From a virus: a stretch of DNA of 43,895 nucleotides. The notes beneath the pieces are model-generated. The model made no database searches and was not told the DNA's origin. It was given only the letters and a program-made list of their open reading frames with translations. A program made the translations under genes and the position numbers. The stretch spans positions 1-43,895 of the IMG/VR virus record IMGVR_UViG_3300030339_002069. One strand, written 5' to 3'. This document shows, one piece after another, positions 22,366 through 30,032 of this stretch (position 1 is its first letter; each line of letters starts with the position of its first letter).

Positions 22366-22388
22366 AAACACGCTTAGAACGTCTGATA
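22366..22388 (+). repeat. Dispersed 23-bp intergenic repeat, copy 2
   Basis: Starts AAACACGCTTAGAACGTCTG; matches 7743-7765 at 21 of 23 positions. It lies in a 380-base gene-free gap (22231-22610) together with a terminator, the promoter at 22425 and a structured leader (GTTAG...CTAAC around 22533-22549). Confidence 0.5.
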
Positions 22389-22424
22389 GTGAGTTTAAAT
22401 AAATTCTAACTGTTGGTAAACTTT

Positions 22425-22475
22425 TTAAATTATTTTCATAATATGCTTGATTATTATTCTAATATATTATATACT
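22425..22475 (+). promoter_or_regulatory. TTAAA-class promoter for 22611-23615
   Basis: TTAAA at 22425-22429, -35 TTGATT at 22447-22452 (22 bp later), 17-bp spacer, -10 TATACT at 22470-22475. The leader to the first gene is about 130 bases and can form a hairpin, GTTAG(TGCAAAG)CTAAC. Confidence 0.7.
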
Positions 22476-22610
22476 TTATGTAAGGTAAGAAATAGAAACA
22501 CTTCAAGGACATTTAAGTTAGACGGAATATTGTTAGTGCAAAGCTAACGCACATAGTTTAGACAGTTAATACATAGAAAAAATAATATATTAAAAAAGGA
22601 GTTGATAGAA

Positions 22611-22715
22611 ATGACTGCATTAATATTAATTGTAGCAGGAATACTTGCATTAGTAACAATTATTGAAATGATTAAATGTGGTATCGGAATTAAAAAAGCA
22701 ATTGGAGAATTATAA
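22611..22715 (+). CDS. 34-aa mini membrane peptide
   Basis: AAAAAAGGAGTTGATAG precedes ATG 22611. Residues 3-20 form a hydrophobic helix (Leu, Ile, Val, Ala, Gly) followed by a short amphipathic basic tail (IKCGIGIKKAIGEL). It has a clear promoter and leads an operon. Compare the mini membrane peptides at 1375 and 1592. Function unknown; small membrane regulators and holin-like peptides have this form. Confidence 0.65.
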   Translation: MTALILIVAGILALVTIIEMIKCGIGIKKAIGEL

Positions 22716-22748
22716 AATAAAAAATTAAATATGAGGGGTGATAATATT

Positions 22749-23123
22749 ATGATAAAGTTAAATGAATTAAAAGAAGATAATACTATATGGAGAATATATG
22801 AGGATTCCGATATTGTTAAATATATTAACATTAGATATTTTAATAATTATGGTTCAGAAGGCTATTTATCATTTACTTATGGAGATGAAAGCAATTATGA
22901 TATAGATTATGGTTATCCATATGCTTGTTTATATCAAAGAGATGAAAAAGATTTATTCTATTCTAAAGATAAAGTATTAGTTGAAATAGAAAATCGTAAA
23001 AATAAATTAGCAAATGAATTAAAAGATAAAAATAAATTAATTGAATTTTTGTATAATAAGTCAAAATCAAAGCTTACTGGTATAGAAATTAAAGTATGTG
23101 AAGAATTATTAAAAAGTAAATAA
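22749..23123 (+). CDS. Hypothetical protein, 124 aa
   Basis: ATG 22749 follows GAGGGGTGA; the ATG at 22731 is part of the leader. Tyr/Asp-rich N-terminal half (YGDESNYDIDYGYPYACLY), then a Lys/Asn/Glu helix. No family recognised. Confidence 0.7.
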   Translation: MIKLNELKEDNTIWRIYEDSDIVKYINIRYFNNYGSEGYLSFTYGDESNYDIDYGYPYACLYQRDEKDLFYSKDKVLVEIENRKNKLANELKDKNKLIEFLYNKSKSKLTGIEIKVCEELLKSK

Positions 23124-23166
23124 GTTAATAAATAGTAAATTTTATTTAAAGTGGGAGGGTGAGATT

Positions 23167-23436
23167 ATGAGAAAAGAAGAAGAAAGAAAATATAAAACAT
23201 ATGATATTGTTTATTGCTTAAAAGAAGATATAGCAGATGAATTATTTAAGTTATATAAGAGCAAAGGCTATTTAGTAGGATTATCAAGTGTAGAAATTTA
23301 TGATGGAGTAAGGGGAAAACATGTTGTTGAAAAGTTAGATATATTAGAAGAACTCTCAGAAGAAGAATATAAAATAGCTGATGAAGAAGATTTTAAGTTT
23401 GAAAAAGAATTGGATGAAATACTAAAAAATAAATAA
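23167..23436 (+). CDS. Acidic hypothetical protein, 89 aa
   Basis: GGGAGGGTGAG precedes the ATG. Alpha/beta fold likely, ending in an acidic helix (EEYKIADEEDFKFEKELDE). No family recognised; part of the 22611 operon. Confidence 0.7.
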   Translation: MRKEEERKYKTYDIVYCLKEDIADELFKLYKSKGYLVGLSSVEIYDGVRGKHVVEKLDILEELSEEEYKIADEEDFKFEKELDEILKNK

Positions 23437-23453
23437 TAGGAGGTAACTACATA

Positions 23454-23615
23454 ATGAAATATAATTTCTTCAATCTAATAATAGAATACTGTAATAACAA
23501 TCACATAAACGCTGATTTAAAGTTCATAGGAACTATTAATGATAAGATAAATGAGTTACTTAAACGTGGTACAGACGAGAACTGGATTGAGAATAATATT
23601 AGTTGCTTGTTGTAA
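23454..23615 (+). CDS. Small hypothetical protein, 53 aa
   Basis: TAGGAGGTAACTACATA precedes ATG 23454, an almost perfect ribosome binding site, 18 bases after the previous stop. Single helical domain with three Cys residues and Asn-rich turns. Codon use (AAC, CTA, CGT) is less AT-biased than its neighbours. Confidence 0.65.
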   Translation: MKYNFFNLIIEYCNNNHINADLKFIGTINDKINELLKRGTDENWIENNISCLL

Positions 23616-23654
23616 TTATAGTAGTATTGTATAAAAAATAAATCTAATAATATA

Positions 23655-23703
23655 TTAAAATAATATAAAAATGTATTGCAATTAAGGTTGAGTATGATAT
23701 AAT
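23655..23703 (+). promoter_or_regulatory. TTAAAA-class promoter for the 23753 operon
   Basis: TTAAAA at 23655-23660, -35 TTGCAA at 23676-23681 (21 bp later), 16-bp spacer, -10 TATAAT at 23698-23703 with TGA before it. It is the last clear promoter before 28430, so it may drive the whole 23.7-28.3 kb cluster. Confidence 0.8.
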
Positions 23704-23752
23704 AGATATAAGAAGTAAATTAAGGAAAATAATTCTAAGGAGTGATATTATT

Positions 23753-24016
23753 ATGGCAAGTTTAAAAGAATTAAAAGAAAATAAATTATATGAAGCCACT
23801 AGTAGGAATAGGTATTATAATATTAATTATGATTCTGCTCCACATTATGCAAATCCATTAATTTGTAGTAATTGCAAGCATGATTTTAGAACAGTAGATA
23901 CGACATATAGTAATTTTAATGAGATTATAGATTATGATTATTGTCCAAAGTGTGGTGAAAAGTTTACTGAATTTATTAATAGAGATGGAAATATAACTTC
24001 TAAGAACAAAAAATAA
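23753..24016 (+). CDS. Zinc-ribbon protein, 87 aa
   Basis: AAGGAGTGATATT precedes the ATG. C-S-N-C at about residue 38 and C-P-K-C-G at about residue 64 form a classic zinc ribbon in the second half. The first half is Tyr/Asn-rich. Small zinc-ribbon proteins of this form are common in phage early regions, where they bind nucleic acid or host proteins; no specific partner can be named. Confidence 0.7.
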   Translation: MASLKELKENKLYEATSRNRYYNINYDSAPHYANPLICSNCKHDFRTVDTTYSNFNEIIDYDYCPKCGEKFTEFINRDGNITSKNKK

Positions 24017-24047
24017 GAATAGAAAGAAAAGATAAAGTTCTTTGATT

Positions 24048-24075
24048 TAGCACATAACTATAAAAATATGTGCTA
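24048..24075 (+). other. Intercistronic 9-bp hairpin
   Basis: TAGCACATA (24048-24056) pairs perfectly with TATGTGCTA (24067-24075) between two co-oriented genes; no U-run, so partial termination or RNA processing is possible. Confidence 0.4.
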
Positions 24076-24121
24076 GAGTGAGAGAATTTAAAAAATAATT
24101 TATGAAAGATGGTGTAAAATA

Positions 24122-24376
24122 ATGAGTATTAAAACTAGTATAATATTGTGGAGAGTAGGAAAATTAAATTATGCAAAAAAAGAAGATATAATAGTCGAAT
24201 TTGAATCTAGAGAAAAATTTGATAAAGAATATATTAGAAGATTGGCAGAAGAAAAAGTTGGGTTTAAATTATATGATAATAATAATGAAAAACAAAAACA
24301 ACTTGAAGATTTAAATAATTCGTTTGTTGATAAAACTGATACAGTAGAAATTAGATATCATGAAGAAATTAAATAA
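24122..24376 (+). CDS. Hypothetical protein, 84 aa
   Basis: GAAAGATGGTG precedes the ATG. Basic N-terminal half and Asn/Lys-rich centre, acidic end. No family recognised. Confidence 0.65.
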   Translation: MSIKTSIILWRVGKLNYAKKEDIIVEFESREKFDKEYIRRLAEEKVGFKLYDNNNEKQKQLEDLNNSFVDKTDTVEIRYHEEIK

Positions 24377-24407
24377 TTTAGAAGAGTATAAGGATGGTGT
24401 ATTAAAT

Positions 24408-24617
24408 ATGAATTATGAAGAAATAATTAAATATGTCCAATCTAGGTGTAAAGAAAATATTTTTAAAGAAATAGATAATTTCCTAACTAATTTAGATGAT
24501 ACTTGTGACGATACTATAGAACTGGAAAATAATAAGTTCAAGATAAGAAAAGAGATTATAAAAACTGATTATAATAATGGAATTATAGATTGTAAATATG
24601 ATGTAATATTACAATAA
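24408..24617 (+). CDS. Small acidic hypothetical protein, 69 aa
   Basis: The start is placed at ATG 24408 after AGGATGGTG; a longer frame from 24360 would overlap the upstream gene and lacks a ribosome binding site. Acidic helix (IDNFLTNLDDTCDDTIELENN) flanked by basic segments. No family recognised. Confidence 0.65.
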   Translation: MNYEEIIKYVQSRCKENIFKEIDNFLTNLDDTCDDTIELENNKFKIRKEIIKTDYNNGIIDCKYDVILQ

Positions 24618-24669
24618 ATTAGTTCTTTCATTTGGAGATAATTAAAAATTAAGGGAGATGAATAAAATA

Positions 24670-25092
24670 ATGAAAGTTAAGTTTAAAAGAGAAGAAGAGT
24701 TAACACAATCAACATGGTTAAATGAAAATAATAGAGGTCAAATGATTACTATTCGCAAAGATGATACCTTTAAAACTGGAGCATGGGGACATGGTGGCTA
24801 TGAATCAGTTATTACAGATAAAGGTGAATGGATATGTGATGTTGATTGCAAAGAGTTTAATGAGTTATTTGAAGTTGTTATAGAAGACATAATAGGTCAA
24901 GAAAGATATTGGAAGTCTGATACAAACCATGAGAGATTTAGAGTTATAGAATTTGAAAAAGAACGTAAAGGACTTAAATATTATACAATAGAATATTTTA
25001 CAACAAACAATAGAAAACAGTGCCAGGATGAAAAAACAATATTGGAAAAATCAATTTTATTAGAATTAGAATTAGAATTAGTTTCTGAATAA
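24670..25092 (+). CDS. Hypothetical protein, 140 aa
   Basis: ATG 24670 follows AAGGGAGATG; the ATG at 24658 sits in that site. Beta-rich start with K-F-K-R-E-E-E-L, a G-A-W-G-H-G-G-Y turn, then E-W-I-C-D-V-D-C and a C-terminal Glu/Leu helix. No family recognised. Confidence 0.75.
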   Translation: MKVKFKREEELTQSTWLNENNRGQMITIRKDDTFKTGAWGHGGYESVITDKGEWICDVDCKEFNELFEVVIEDIIGQERYWKSDTNHERFRVIEFEKERKGLKYYTIEYFTTNNRKQCQDEKTILEKSILLELELELVSE

Positions 25093-25112
25093 AAATTAAG
25101 GAGTGATATTTA

Positions 25113-25499
25113 ATGAATAAAAATGATTATAAAAAATTAGAATTAGTTAAAGCAGACAATAGGGTTATAAGTCCAGATGATTTAAAAAATAAATCAGATA
25201 GAACATTATTATATGGGTATAGTACTTATGCCTATGGAAATCTTACTTGGCATGTATATATAAAAGATGAAGTAATTCATACTATTTGGTATGACAATAC
25301 AGAAGAAGAAATAACAATTTGTGAATTACCTAATTATATTAATAATAAACAGTATATTCCTAATAAAAGATTATATCCTGAATATTGTGATTTTGAATTT
25401 TGTGAACTTTTAAAACAAAGAGGAATACAATTACCATTTTCACAATGGACTAATGATAATATGGAAGAAAAACAATATTATGCGTTATTAAACAAATAG
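25113..25499 (+). CDS. Hypothetical protein, 128 aa
   Basis: AAGGAGTGATATT precedes the ATG, 20 bases after the previous stop. Tyr/Asn-rich protein with several aromatic pairs (LTWHVYIKDEVIHTIWYDN) and Cys residues near 70 and 93. No family recognised. Confidence 0.75.
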   Translation: MNKNDYKKLELVKADNRVISPDDLKNKSDRTLLYGYSTYAYGNLTWHVYIKDEVIHTIWYDNTEEEITICELPNYINNKQYIPNKRLYPEYCDFEFCELLKQRGIQLPFSQWTNDNMEEKQYYALLNK

Positions 25500-25558
25500 A
25501 TAACAGACAATAAAACAAGAGTTTCTACGACGGTTACTTAGAAAAAGGAGAGTATTAA

Positions 25559-25867
25559 ATGAAACATATTGAATTTTTAGAAATGATAAAAATTATGGTT
25601 GATACAGGAGAAATTGATTTAGGGAATGATGAAAGAACTGAATGGTTAGAAAATATAAGAGAAATTAAAAAAACTATTATGGATTATTGGAAAGATTATA
25701 TAATCAAAGAAATTCAGTATAAGGACTGTTGTCATCCTAGTGATTGTAATTATGATAATTGGTTCCAATTCTTTGGTGATACAGATTCGTATGATTTGGA
25801 AGGATATATGCGTGAACTTTTTACAGAAGAAGAGTGCGAAAAATTATGGCAAGATTCACATAAATAA
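25559..25867 (+). CDS. Acidic hypothetical protein, 102 aa
   Basis: AAAGGAGAGT precedes the ATG. Helical protein with a central C-C-H-P-S-D-C-N cluster, then an acidic F-G-D-T-D-S-Y-D segment. The Cys/His cluster could bind a metal. No family recognised. Confidence 0.7.
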   Translation: MKHIEFLEMIKIMVDTGEIDLGNDERTEWLENIREIKKTIMDYWKDYIIKEIQYKDCCHPSDCNYDNWFQFFGDTDSYDLEGYMRELFTEEECEKLWQDSHK

Positions 25868-25924
25868 TCTGAACTATAAATATGTTTAAAAGAGTTATTT
25901 CATAAAGAATTAGGAGGGAAATAA

Positions 25925-26269
25925 ATGAGTAGTTGGACACATATTATAGCTACAATTGATGTAGAAACTTTTATAGAAGATATAGAAATAAAAACAAAAG
26001 TAGAAGATATATTAAAAGATGCCCCTAAAATTACAGGAAGTGAGGGGAATGCAGATATATTTGTGAATATATTAAGTGATTTTAATATATCTAAATGGAA
26101 TTTTGAAAAAGATAAATTTGACCATTTTCAATCAAGAGTAGTAATAACAATTATGGGAGATTTAAGAGATAGAGAAATAAAGAAAACAGGAAAAGAATAT
26201 TGCAAATTTTATAATTTTATTAAAAATAAATTTTGGATAAGAAATTCTACTTATAAAATAATAACTTAA
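25925..26269 (+). CDS. Phage protein with WTH / GSEG signature, 114 aa
   Basis: AGGAGGGAAATAA precedes the ATG. The start S-S-W-T-H-I-I-A-T-I-D-V, the central G-S-E-G-N and the late I-M-G-D-L-R-D match a common phage protein family of unknown function that I know from other Firmicute phages (W-T-H-V...D...G-S-E-G...G-D-L-R). Length is usual for that family. Confidence 0.7.
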   Translation: MSSWTHIIATIDVETFIEDIEIKTKVEDILKDAPKITGSEGNADIFVNILSDFNISKWNFEKDKFDHFQSRVVITIMGDLRDREIKKTGKEYCKFYNFIKNKFWIRNSTYKIIT

Positions 26270-26303
26270 ATTCATAATTTCATTGAAAGTGAGGTAAGAA
26301 AAA

Positions 26304-26549
26304 ATGTCTAAAACAATTAAATGTAAAAATTGTGAAAAGGATAGTAAATATACAATAAATAATTGTTGTATAAATATAGCTGATGTATATGATAAAACTG
26401 ATTTTAAATATATAATGAGTGCCGATGGTGGTTCATTATTTCTTTGTAATGAATGTTATAACAAAGTTCAAGAATTGGCAAAACAAATATTAGATATAGT
26501 TAAAGAAGAAGATATAATGATAGGAGATTTATTATGTGGAGATAAATAA
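26304..26549 (+). CDS. Small zinc-binding protein, 81 aa
   Basis: AAAGTGAGGTAAG leader. C-K-N-C at residues 8-11 and C-N-E-C at about 53-56 form a split zinc site, with two additional Cys residues between. No family named; probably nucleic-acid or protein binding. Confidence 0.7.
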   Translation: MSKTIKCKNCEKDSKYTINNCCINIADVYDKTDFKYIMSADGGSLFLCNECYNKVQELAKQILDIVKEEDIMIGDLLCGDK

Positions 26550-26578
26550 TATAAGTTAAAGCGACGGAGAGATATAAA

Positions 26579-26740
26579 ATGTTTGAATTAATAGATTATA
26601 AAGAAGATGAATTTTCAGATGGATATTCAGGACAAGTTGATTATTATTATAAAGTTAAAAATATTAACACTAAAGAAGAAAAATGGGTTGATAGATATGA
26701 ATATAGCAATATTAAAAGTAATGGATTATTAAAGAAATAA
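26579..26740 (+). CDS. Small acidic hypothetical protein, 53 aa
   Basis: GACGGAGAGAT precedes ATG 26579. Acidic and Tyr-rich (YKEDEFSDGYSGQVDYYYK). Real on ribosome binding site and spacing grounds. No family recognised. Confidence 0.6.
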   Translation: MFELIDYKEDEFSDGYSGQVDYYYKVKNINTKEEKWVDRYEYSNIKSNGLLKK

Positions 26741-26763
26741 ATTAAAGGAGATATTAATAAGTT

Positions 26764-26922
26764 ATGAATATAGGTGATTCAGTAGTATACAATAATGATA
26801 TAAGATTGAGAAAATTTGAAGATGGTAGAAAATATGCAATTATACTTGATGTATATAGAATAGTATCTTTAGAAGAACATAATGGCTATATAGATGTAAT
26901 TGATGTGAATACTAAATTGTGA
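26764..26922 (+). CDS. Small hypothetical protein, 52 aa
   Basis: AAAGGAGATATTAATAAGTT precedes ATG 26764. The beta-rich sequence (MNIGDSVVYNNDI start; YAIILDVYRIVSLEE) looks like a small SH3-like barrel; the I-G-D-x-V-x-Y start is frequent in such folds. No exact family. Confidence 0.6.
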   Translation: MNIGDSVVYNNDIRLRKFEDGRKYAIILDVYRIVSLEEHNGYIDVIDVNTKL

Positions 26923-26975
26923 TAATACTTTAGAAATAAGTTGGTAATAATAAATTAAAAAGGAGATGAATATAA

Positions 26976-27287
26976 ATGGAAAGTAATTATTTAGATAGAG
27001 TTAATAAAAATTTTGATAATTTAACTGATGAAGAATTTTTGAAATTAATTGAAGAAAATAATGTAGTTGAATTTTGTAAAACATTAAAACCAATTACAGA
27101 TTGGAGCAAAGTTAAGAAAGGTGATAAGATATTTCATCAAAGTAGCTTAAATATTAATTATGTAGATACTTTTATAGAAGCAGAAGAATGGAGTGATAAT
27201 AGACTTATAGTAACAGTAACTTATAAAAACTATAAAGAGGAAGAATGGAACGGTAGTGCTGAATATGGATGGTATTATTATAAATAA
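26976..27287 (+). CDS. Hypothetical protein, 103 aa
   Basis: AAAAGGAGATGAATATA leader. Acidic N-terminal helix, then KKGDKIFHQS and an aromatic C-terminus (YGWYYYK). The second half looks like a small beta barrel. No family recognised. Confidence 0.7.
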   Translation: MESNYLDRVNKNFDNLTDEEFLKLIEENNVVEFCKTLKPITDWSKVKKGDKIFHQSSLNINYVDTFIEAEEWSDNRLIVTVTYKNYKEEEWNGSAEYGWYYYK

Positions 27288-27315
27288 AATAGATTAAAGA
27301 AAGGAAGTATAATAA

Positions 27316-27531
27316 ATAAAAAATACAATTATAGAAGTTAAATTTAATAATGAACCACCTACAGAATATGATTACAAGCACCTTGATGTCGTTATGAAAA
27401 CAGGAAAGGTACATACTTTTCATTATCATATTAATAATCCAATACCAACAAAAGAAGAGATGATTGGATTAACATGGTTTGAAGTAATTAATCTTGCTAA
27501 GAAGATGTTTTATGATTTAGTAAATAATTAA
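27316..27531 (+). CDS. Small protein gene with ATA in place of a start codon
   Basis: An open frame of 71 codons, well placed after AAGGAAG (27301-27307) with 8-base spacing, begins with ATA (27316) directly after an in-frame TAA. The first in-frame ATG comes 24 codons later, inside what looks like a continuous domain (EVKFNNEPPTEYDYKHLDVV). Spacing to both neighbours (28 and 23 bases) is normal for this operon. Either AUA is used as a rare start, or the ATG has recently mutated and the gene is silenced, or the base is a sequence error. Confidence 0.5.
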   Translation: MKNTIIEVKFNNEPPTEYDYKHLDVVMKTGKVHTFHYHINNPIPTKEEMIGLTWFEVINLAKKMFYDLVNN

Positions 27532-27554
27532 TAAATTAAATGGAGGAATGTAAA

Positions 27555-27893
27555 ATGTTAAAAAATATAAAAACAATTAAATGCCCTATATGTGGATGTA
27601 AAGATATAATTGAAGAAAGCATAGATACTAATTATGATAGAGCCGAAATATTGCAACATTGTAACGGTACTAGATGGGAACATAGAAAATTTTTATGTGG
27701 TTATCATGTGCAATATGAACCAAATTTTTCAAAAGAAGTTGAGAATAAATATTCAGAATGTAAAAATAATTTAGAAGTTATTGCTAGAAAAAAGAAAGAA
27801 AAACTAGATAAGGAAAATCTTATAAAGTTATTAAATGAAAATAATATTTCAGAATCAATAATTGAAAAAGTTGAAAGATATTGTTTATATTAA
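27555..27893 (+). CDS. Zinc-knuckle phage protein, 112 aa
   Basis: ATG 27555 after TGGAGGAATG. C-P-I-C-G-C at residues 10-15 and later Cys (C36, C48) give a likely zinc site. N-G-T-R-W-E-H-R-K-F-L-C-G-Y-H-V-x-Y-x-P-N-F is a block I associate with small phage proteins of unknown function. The C-terminal half is a Lys/Glu coiled segment. Confidence 0.7.
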   Translation: MLKNIKTIKCPICGCKDIIEESIDTNYDRAEILQHCNGTRWEHRKFLCGYHVQYEPNFSKEVENKYSECKNNLEVIARKKKEKLDKENLIKLLNENNISESIIEKVERYCLY

Positions 27894-27942
27894 AACTATC
27901 ATTTCATACAGAGTTAAAAATAAATTAAAAGGAGTATAAAAA

Positions 27943-28344
27943 ATGAATACGAAAACATTTATAAGTGAAAATGGATTGGATTTGGTTATTAAAAGTAAAA
28001 AGTCAGCTATAATTTTTGAAATAGGAGGAGTCAACACAGAAAAGTATAAATTTATATTTACATTTAAGCCTCATGTATTTAAATATCTATTTGAATACAT
28101 AGAATTTGAAGCAAGAGAATGTTGGAGTGGATTAGAATTAAAAGAGGCTGATAGTCTTAGTTCTGATTATAATGAATATTATGATAAAGAATTTGATAAT
28201 GAAGGATACTTAAATATTAAAAATAATAGTTTGGAGATAGAAAGACCAATACTAGAGAATAATAGATTATATAAATTTGATAAAAAGAAGGTACAATCTT
28301 TTCTTTATGATTTTAATAAAAAATTAACTATAGAAAATATATAA
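27943..28344 (+). CDS. Hypothetical protein, 133 aa
   Basis: AAAAGGAGTATAAAA leader. Alpha/beta protein, Glu/Asp-rich centre (DYNEYYDKEFDNEGY). No family recognised. Last gene of the long 23.7-28.3 kb cluster; the RNA after the stop can form a compact structure (28345-28387). Confidence 0.75.
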   Translation: MNTKTFISENGLDLVIKSKKSAIIFEIGGVNTEKYKFIFTFKPHVFKYLFEYIEFEARECWSGLELKEADSLSSDYNEYYDKEFDNEGYLNIKNNSLEIERPILENNRLYKFDKKKVQSFLYDFNKKLTIENI

Positions 28345-28387
28345 AGTGTTTCTTAGCGTAGGCTATCACTTAAAACACTAAGCCTAC
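28345..28387 (+). other. Possible H-type pseudoknot or terminator in the 3' untranslated region
   Basis: AGTGTTT (28345-28351) pairs with AAACACT (28373-28379), and GTAGGCT (28358-28364) pairs with AGCCTAC (28381-28387). The order a-b-a'-b' is that of an H-type pseudoknot; a single hairpin from the second pair alone is the simpler alternative and could be the operon terminator. Confidence 0.4.
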
Positions 28388-28429
28388 ATTCCATAAGAAA
28401 AAAATAATTAATAAAAACTAGATAATATA

Positions 28430-28469
28430 TTAAAGTAACACTTGCATTAATTTAGTGTTGTGTTATAAT
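28430..28469 (+). promoter_or_regulatory. TTAAA-class promoter for the recombinase operon
   Basis: TTAAA at 28430-28434, -35 TTGCAT at 28442-28447 (12 bp later), 16-bp spacer, -10 TATAAT at 28464-28469 with TGT before it. The leader has AATACATAAACAAAAG. Confidence 0.8.
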
Positions 28470-28536
28470 TTAGAAAAGAAGGAAATACATAAACAAAAGT
28501 AGAAATAAATATAATAATAAAAAGGAGTTGATTACT

Positions 28537-29529
28537 ATGAGTTGTTCATTAGTGGTAGAGAATAAAAATTATCCTGAAAGTGTAATTGAATTTACGAATT
28601 ACTTAGGAACTATAAAAAATAAATCTAAGAATACTATAACTGGATATAAAAGTGATTTAGGACTATTTTTTAAATTCTTACAAGTACACAAAAATAGTAA
28701 AAAGTATTCAAATATTATTGATATAGAAGATATAGATATAACTAATATAGGGGTTAGATTCATTCAATCTATAGAATTAAAAGATTTATACGCATTTATG
28801 AATTATTTAGAGAATGAAAGAAAAAAGAAAAATGGAGAATGTGCTAGAGCTAGGAAAGTCGCTACATTGAAGTCATATTATAATTATATATTTAAAAAAG
28901 CAAAAATTGTAAAAGAAAATATAGCTGAAGAACTTGAAGCACCTAAAATAAATAGAAGACAACCAAGTGTATTAGATATAAATGATAGTAAGCATTTATT
29001 AGAATCATTAGATAGTGAAGATAAGTTCTATCAACGAGATTATTGTATATTAACTTTGTTATTGCATTGTGGAATGAGGCTTGAAGAACTAACAAATATA
29101 AAACTTGTAGATATAAAAAATGATGTATTAACAATTATTGGAAAGGGTAGTAAAGAAAGAAAAATATATCTCAATGATACATGTTTAAAGGTAATAGATA
29201 ATTATTTACAAATCAGAGACGATTCTAAGTGTGATAAAGAAAATAAAAAATTCTTATTTATATCTAGATTAAATAGACATATACACAAGAATTCAATTGA
29301 AGCTTTAGTAAAAAAACATTTAGGTAATGCAGGGTTTGATTTAGATAAGTACCATACACATTCAACAAGAGCCTCGTATGCTACTATGATGTATAATGCA
29401 GGAATTGACGTTGAAACACTCGCTTCCAGTATGGGACATAGTGTAAGCAGTACAACTAGAATATATCTAAATATAAATGAAAATAATTTAAGAAATGTTT
29501 CAAAAATAAATCCATTGAATAATTTATAA
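28537..29529 (+). CDS. Tyrosine recombinase / integrase
   Basis: 330 aa from ATG 28537 (AAAGGAGTTG; the TTG at 28528 is in the site). The N-terminal SAM-like core-binding domain (about 10-125) includes T-I-T-G-Y-K-S-D-L. The catalytic domain has all conserved residues: R181 (GMRLEEL), K203 (GKGSKER), H275 and R278 (HSTR), H301 (MGHS) and nucleophile Y310 (RIYLNI). This is the XerC/D-phage integrase family, here most likely for integration/excision or multimer resolution. No att-like core repeat is evident beside it. It starts the operon that runs on through 29542. Confidence 0.95.
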   Translation: MSCSLVVENKNYPESVIEFTNYLGTIKNKSKNTITGYKSDLGLFFKFLQVHKNSKKYSNIIDIEDIDITNIGVRFIQSIELKDLYAFMNYLENERKKKNGECARARKVATLKSYYNYIFKKAKIVKENIAEELEAPKINRRQPSVLDINDSKHLLESLDSEDKFYQRDYCILTLLLHCGMRLEELTNIKLVDIKNDVLTIIGKGSKERKIYLNDTCLKVIDNYLQIRDDSKCDKENKKFLFISRLNRHIHKNSIEALVKKHLGNAGFDLDKYHTHSTRASYATMMYNAGIDVETLASSMGHSVSSTTRIYLNINENNLRNVSKINPLNNL

Positions 29530-29541
29530 AGGAGTATAGAT

Positions 29542-29730
29542 ATGAATATTAAAGAAAATGTGGTTCAAGGAAAATTAATGAGATATTGTGCTACAAGTAT
29601 ACATGGTTATGTAGATATATTTGATAGAATAAAGGAAATTTACATGGGATATCATTTCGATTATTATGATAAAATTAGAGCAGAAGAAATCAGTTATCAG
29701 CTTGAAGAAAAATACAGAGATAGTATATAA
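29542..29730 (+). CDS. Small hypothetical protein, 62 aa
   Basis: AAAGGAGTATAGAT precedes the ATG, 12 bases after the recombinase stop, so it is translationally close. Position suggests an excisionase-like partner, but the sequence (GYVDIFDRIKEIYMGYHFDY) shows no recognisable wing-helix or HTH, so that is speculation. Confidence 0.65.
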   Translation: MNIKENVVQGKLMRYCATSIHGYVDIFDRIKEIYMGYHFDYYDKIRAEEISYQLEEKYRDSI

Positions 29731-29772
29731 AATAAATCTTTTATTTGGAAGAGTTTAGAAATTATTAAAATA

Positions 29773-29781
29773 TGATATAAT
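29773..29781 (+). promoter_or_regulatory. Extended -10 promoter for 29809 onward
   Basis: TG-A-TATAAT (29773-29781) with an ATTATTAAAATA stretch just before; no good -35. Confidence 0.4.
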
Positions 29782-29808
29782 AATTAAATATAAATGGAGG
29801 GAATAATA

Positions 29809-30015
29809 ATGAAATTTGTAAATATACCAGCTATTGTTATTAATAAAGATTGGGAAAATCCAATATATCAAAATATGAGAGTTATGGTAATTCTAAATAA
29901 TGGTGAAAAATTTAAAGGTGTCTTTGTAGGTGTTTTTAAAGATGAAATAACAATTGAAAAAGAAGATGGTATTCATTATGATTATAAGACAGACGATATT
30001 AAAGATATTTATTAG
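29809..30015 (+). CDS. Small barrel-like protein, 68 aa
   Basis: ATG 29809 after TGGAGGGAATAA. The pattern NMRVMVILNNGEKFKGVFVGVFKD then E-I-T-I-E-K-E-D-G is that of a five-stranded Sm/SH3-like barrel (V-x-L-x-x-G-x-x-F-x-G), suggesting RNA or protein binding. No exact family. Confidence 0.7.
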   Translation: MKFVNIPAIVINKDWENPIYQNMRVMVILNNGEKFKGVFVGVFKDEITIEKEDGIHYDYKTDDIKDIY

Positions 30016-30032
30016 TAAAGAGGAGAATATTG

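Noticed and set aside
27020-27045. CTGATGA...GAAA string resembling a hammerhead core
   Set aside because: It lies inside the 26976-27287 coding frame (T-D-E-E-F-L-K), the flanking stems do not form, and similar strings at 23380 and 42970 are also coding.
29542-29730. Excisionase partner of the recombinase
   Set aside because: Position is suggestive, but no winged-helix or HTH pattern is visible in the 62 residues, so it is left as hypothetical.
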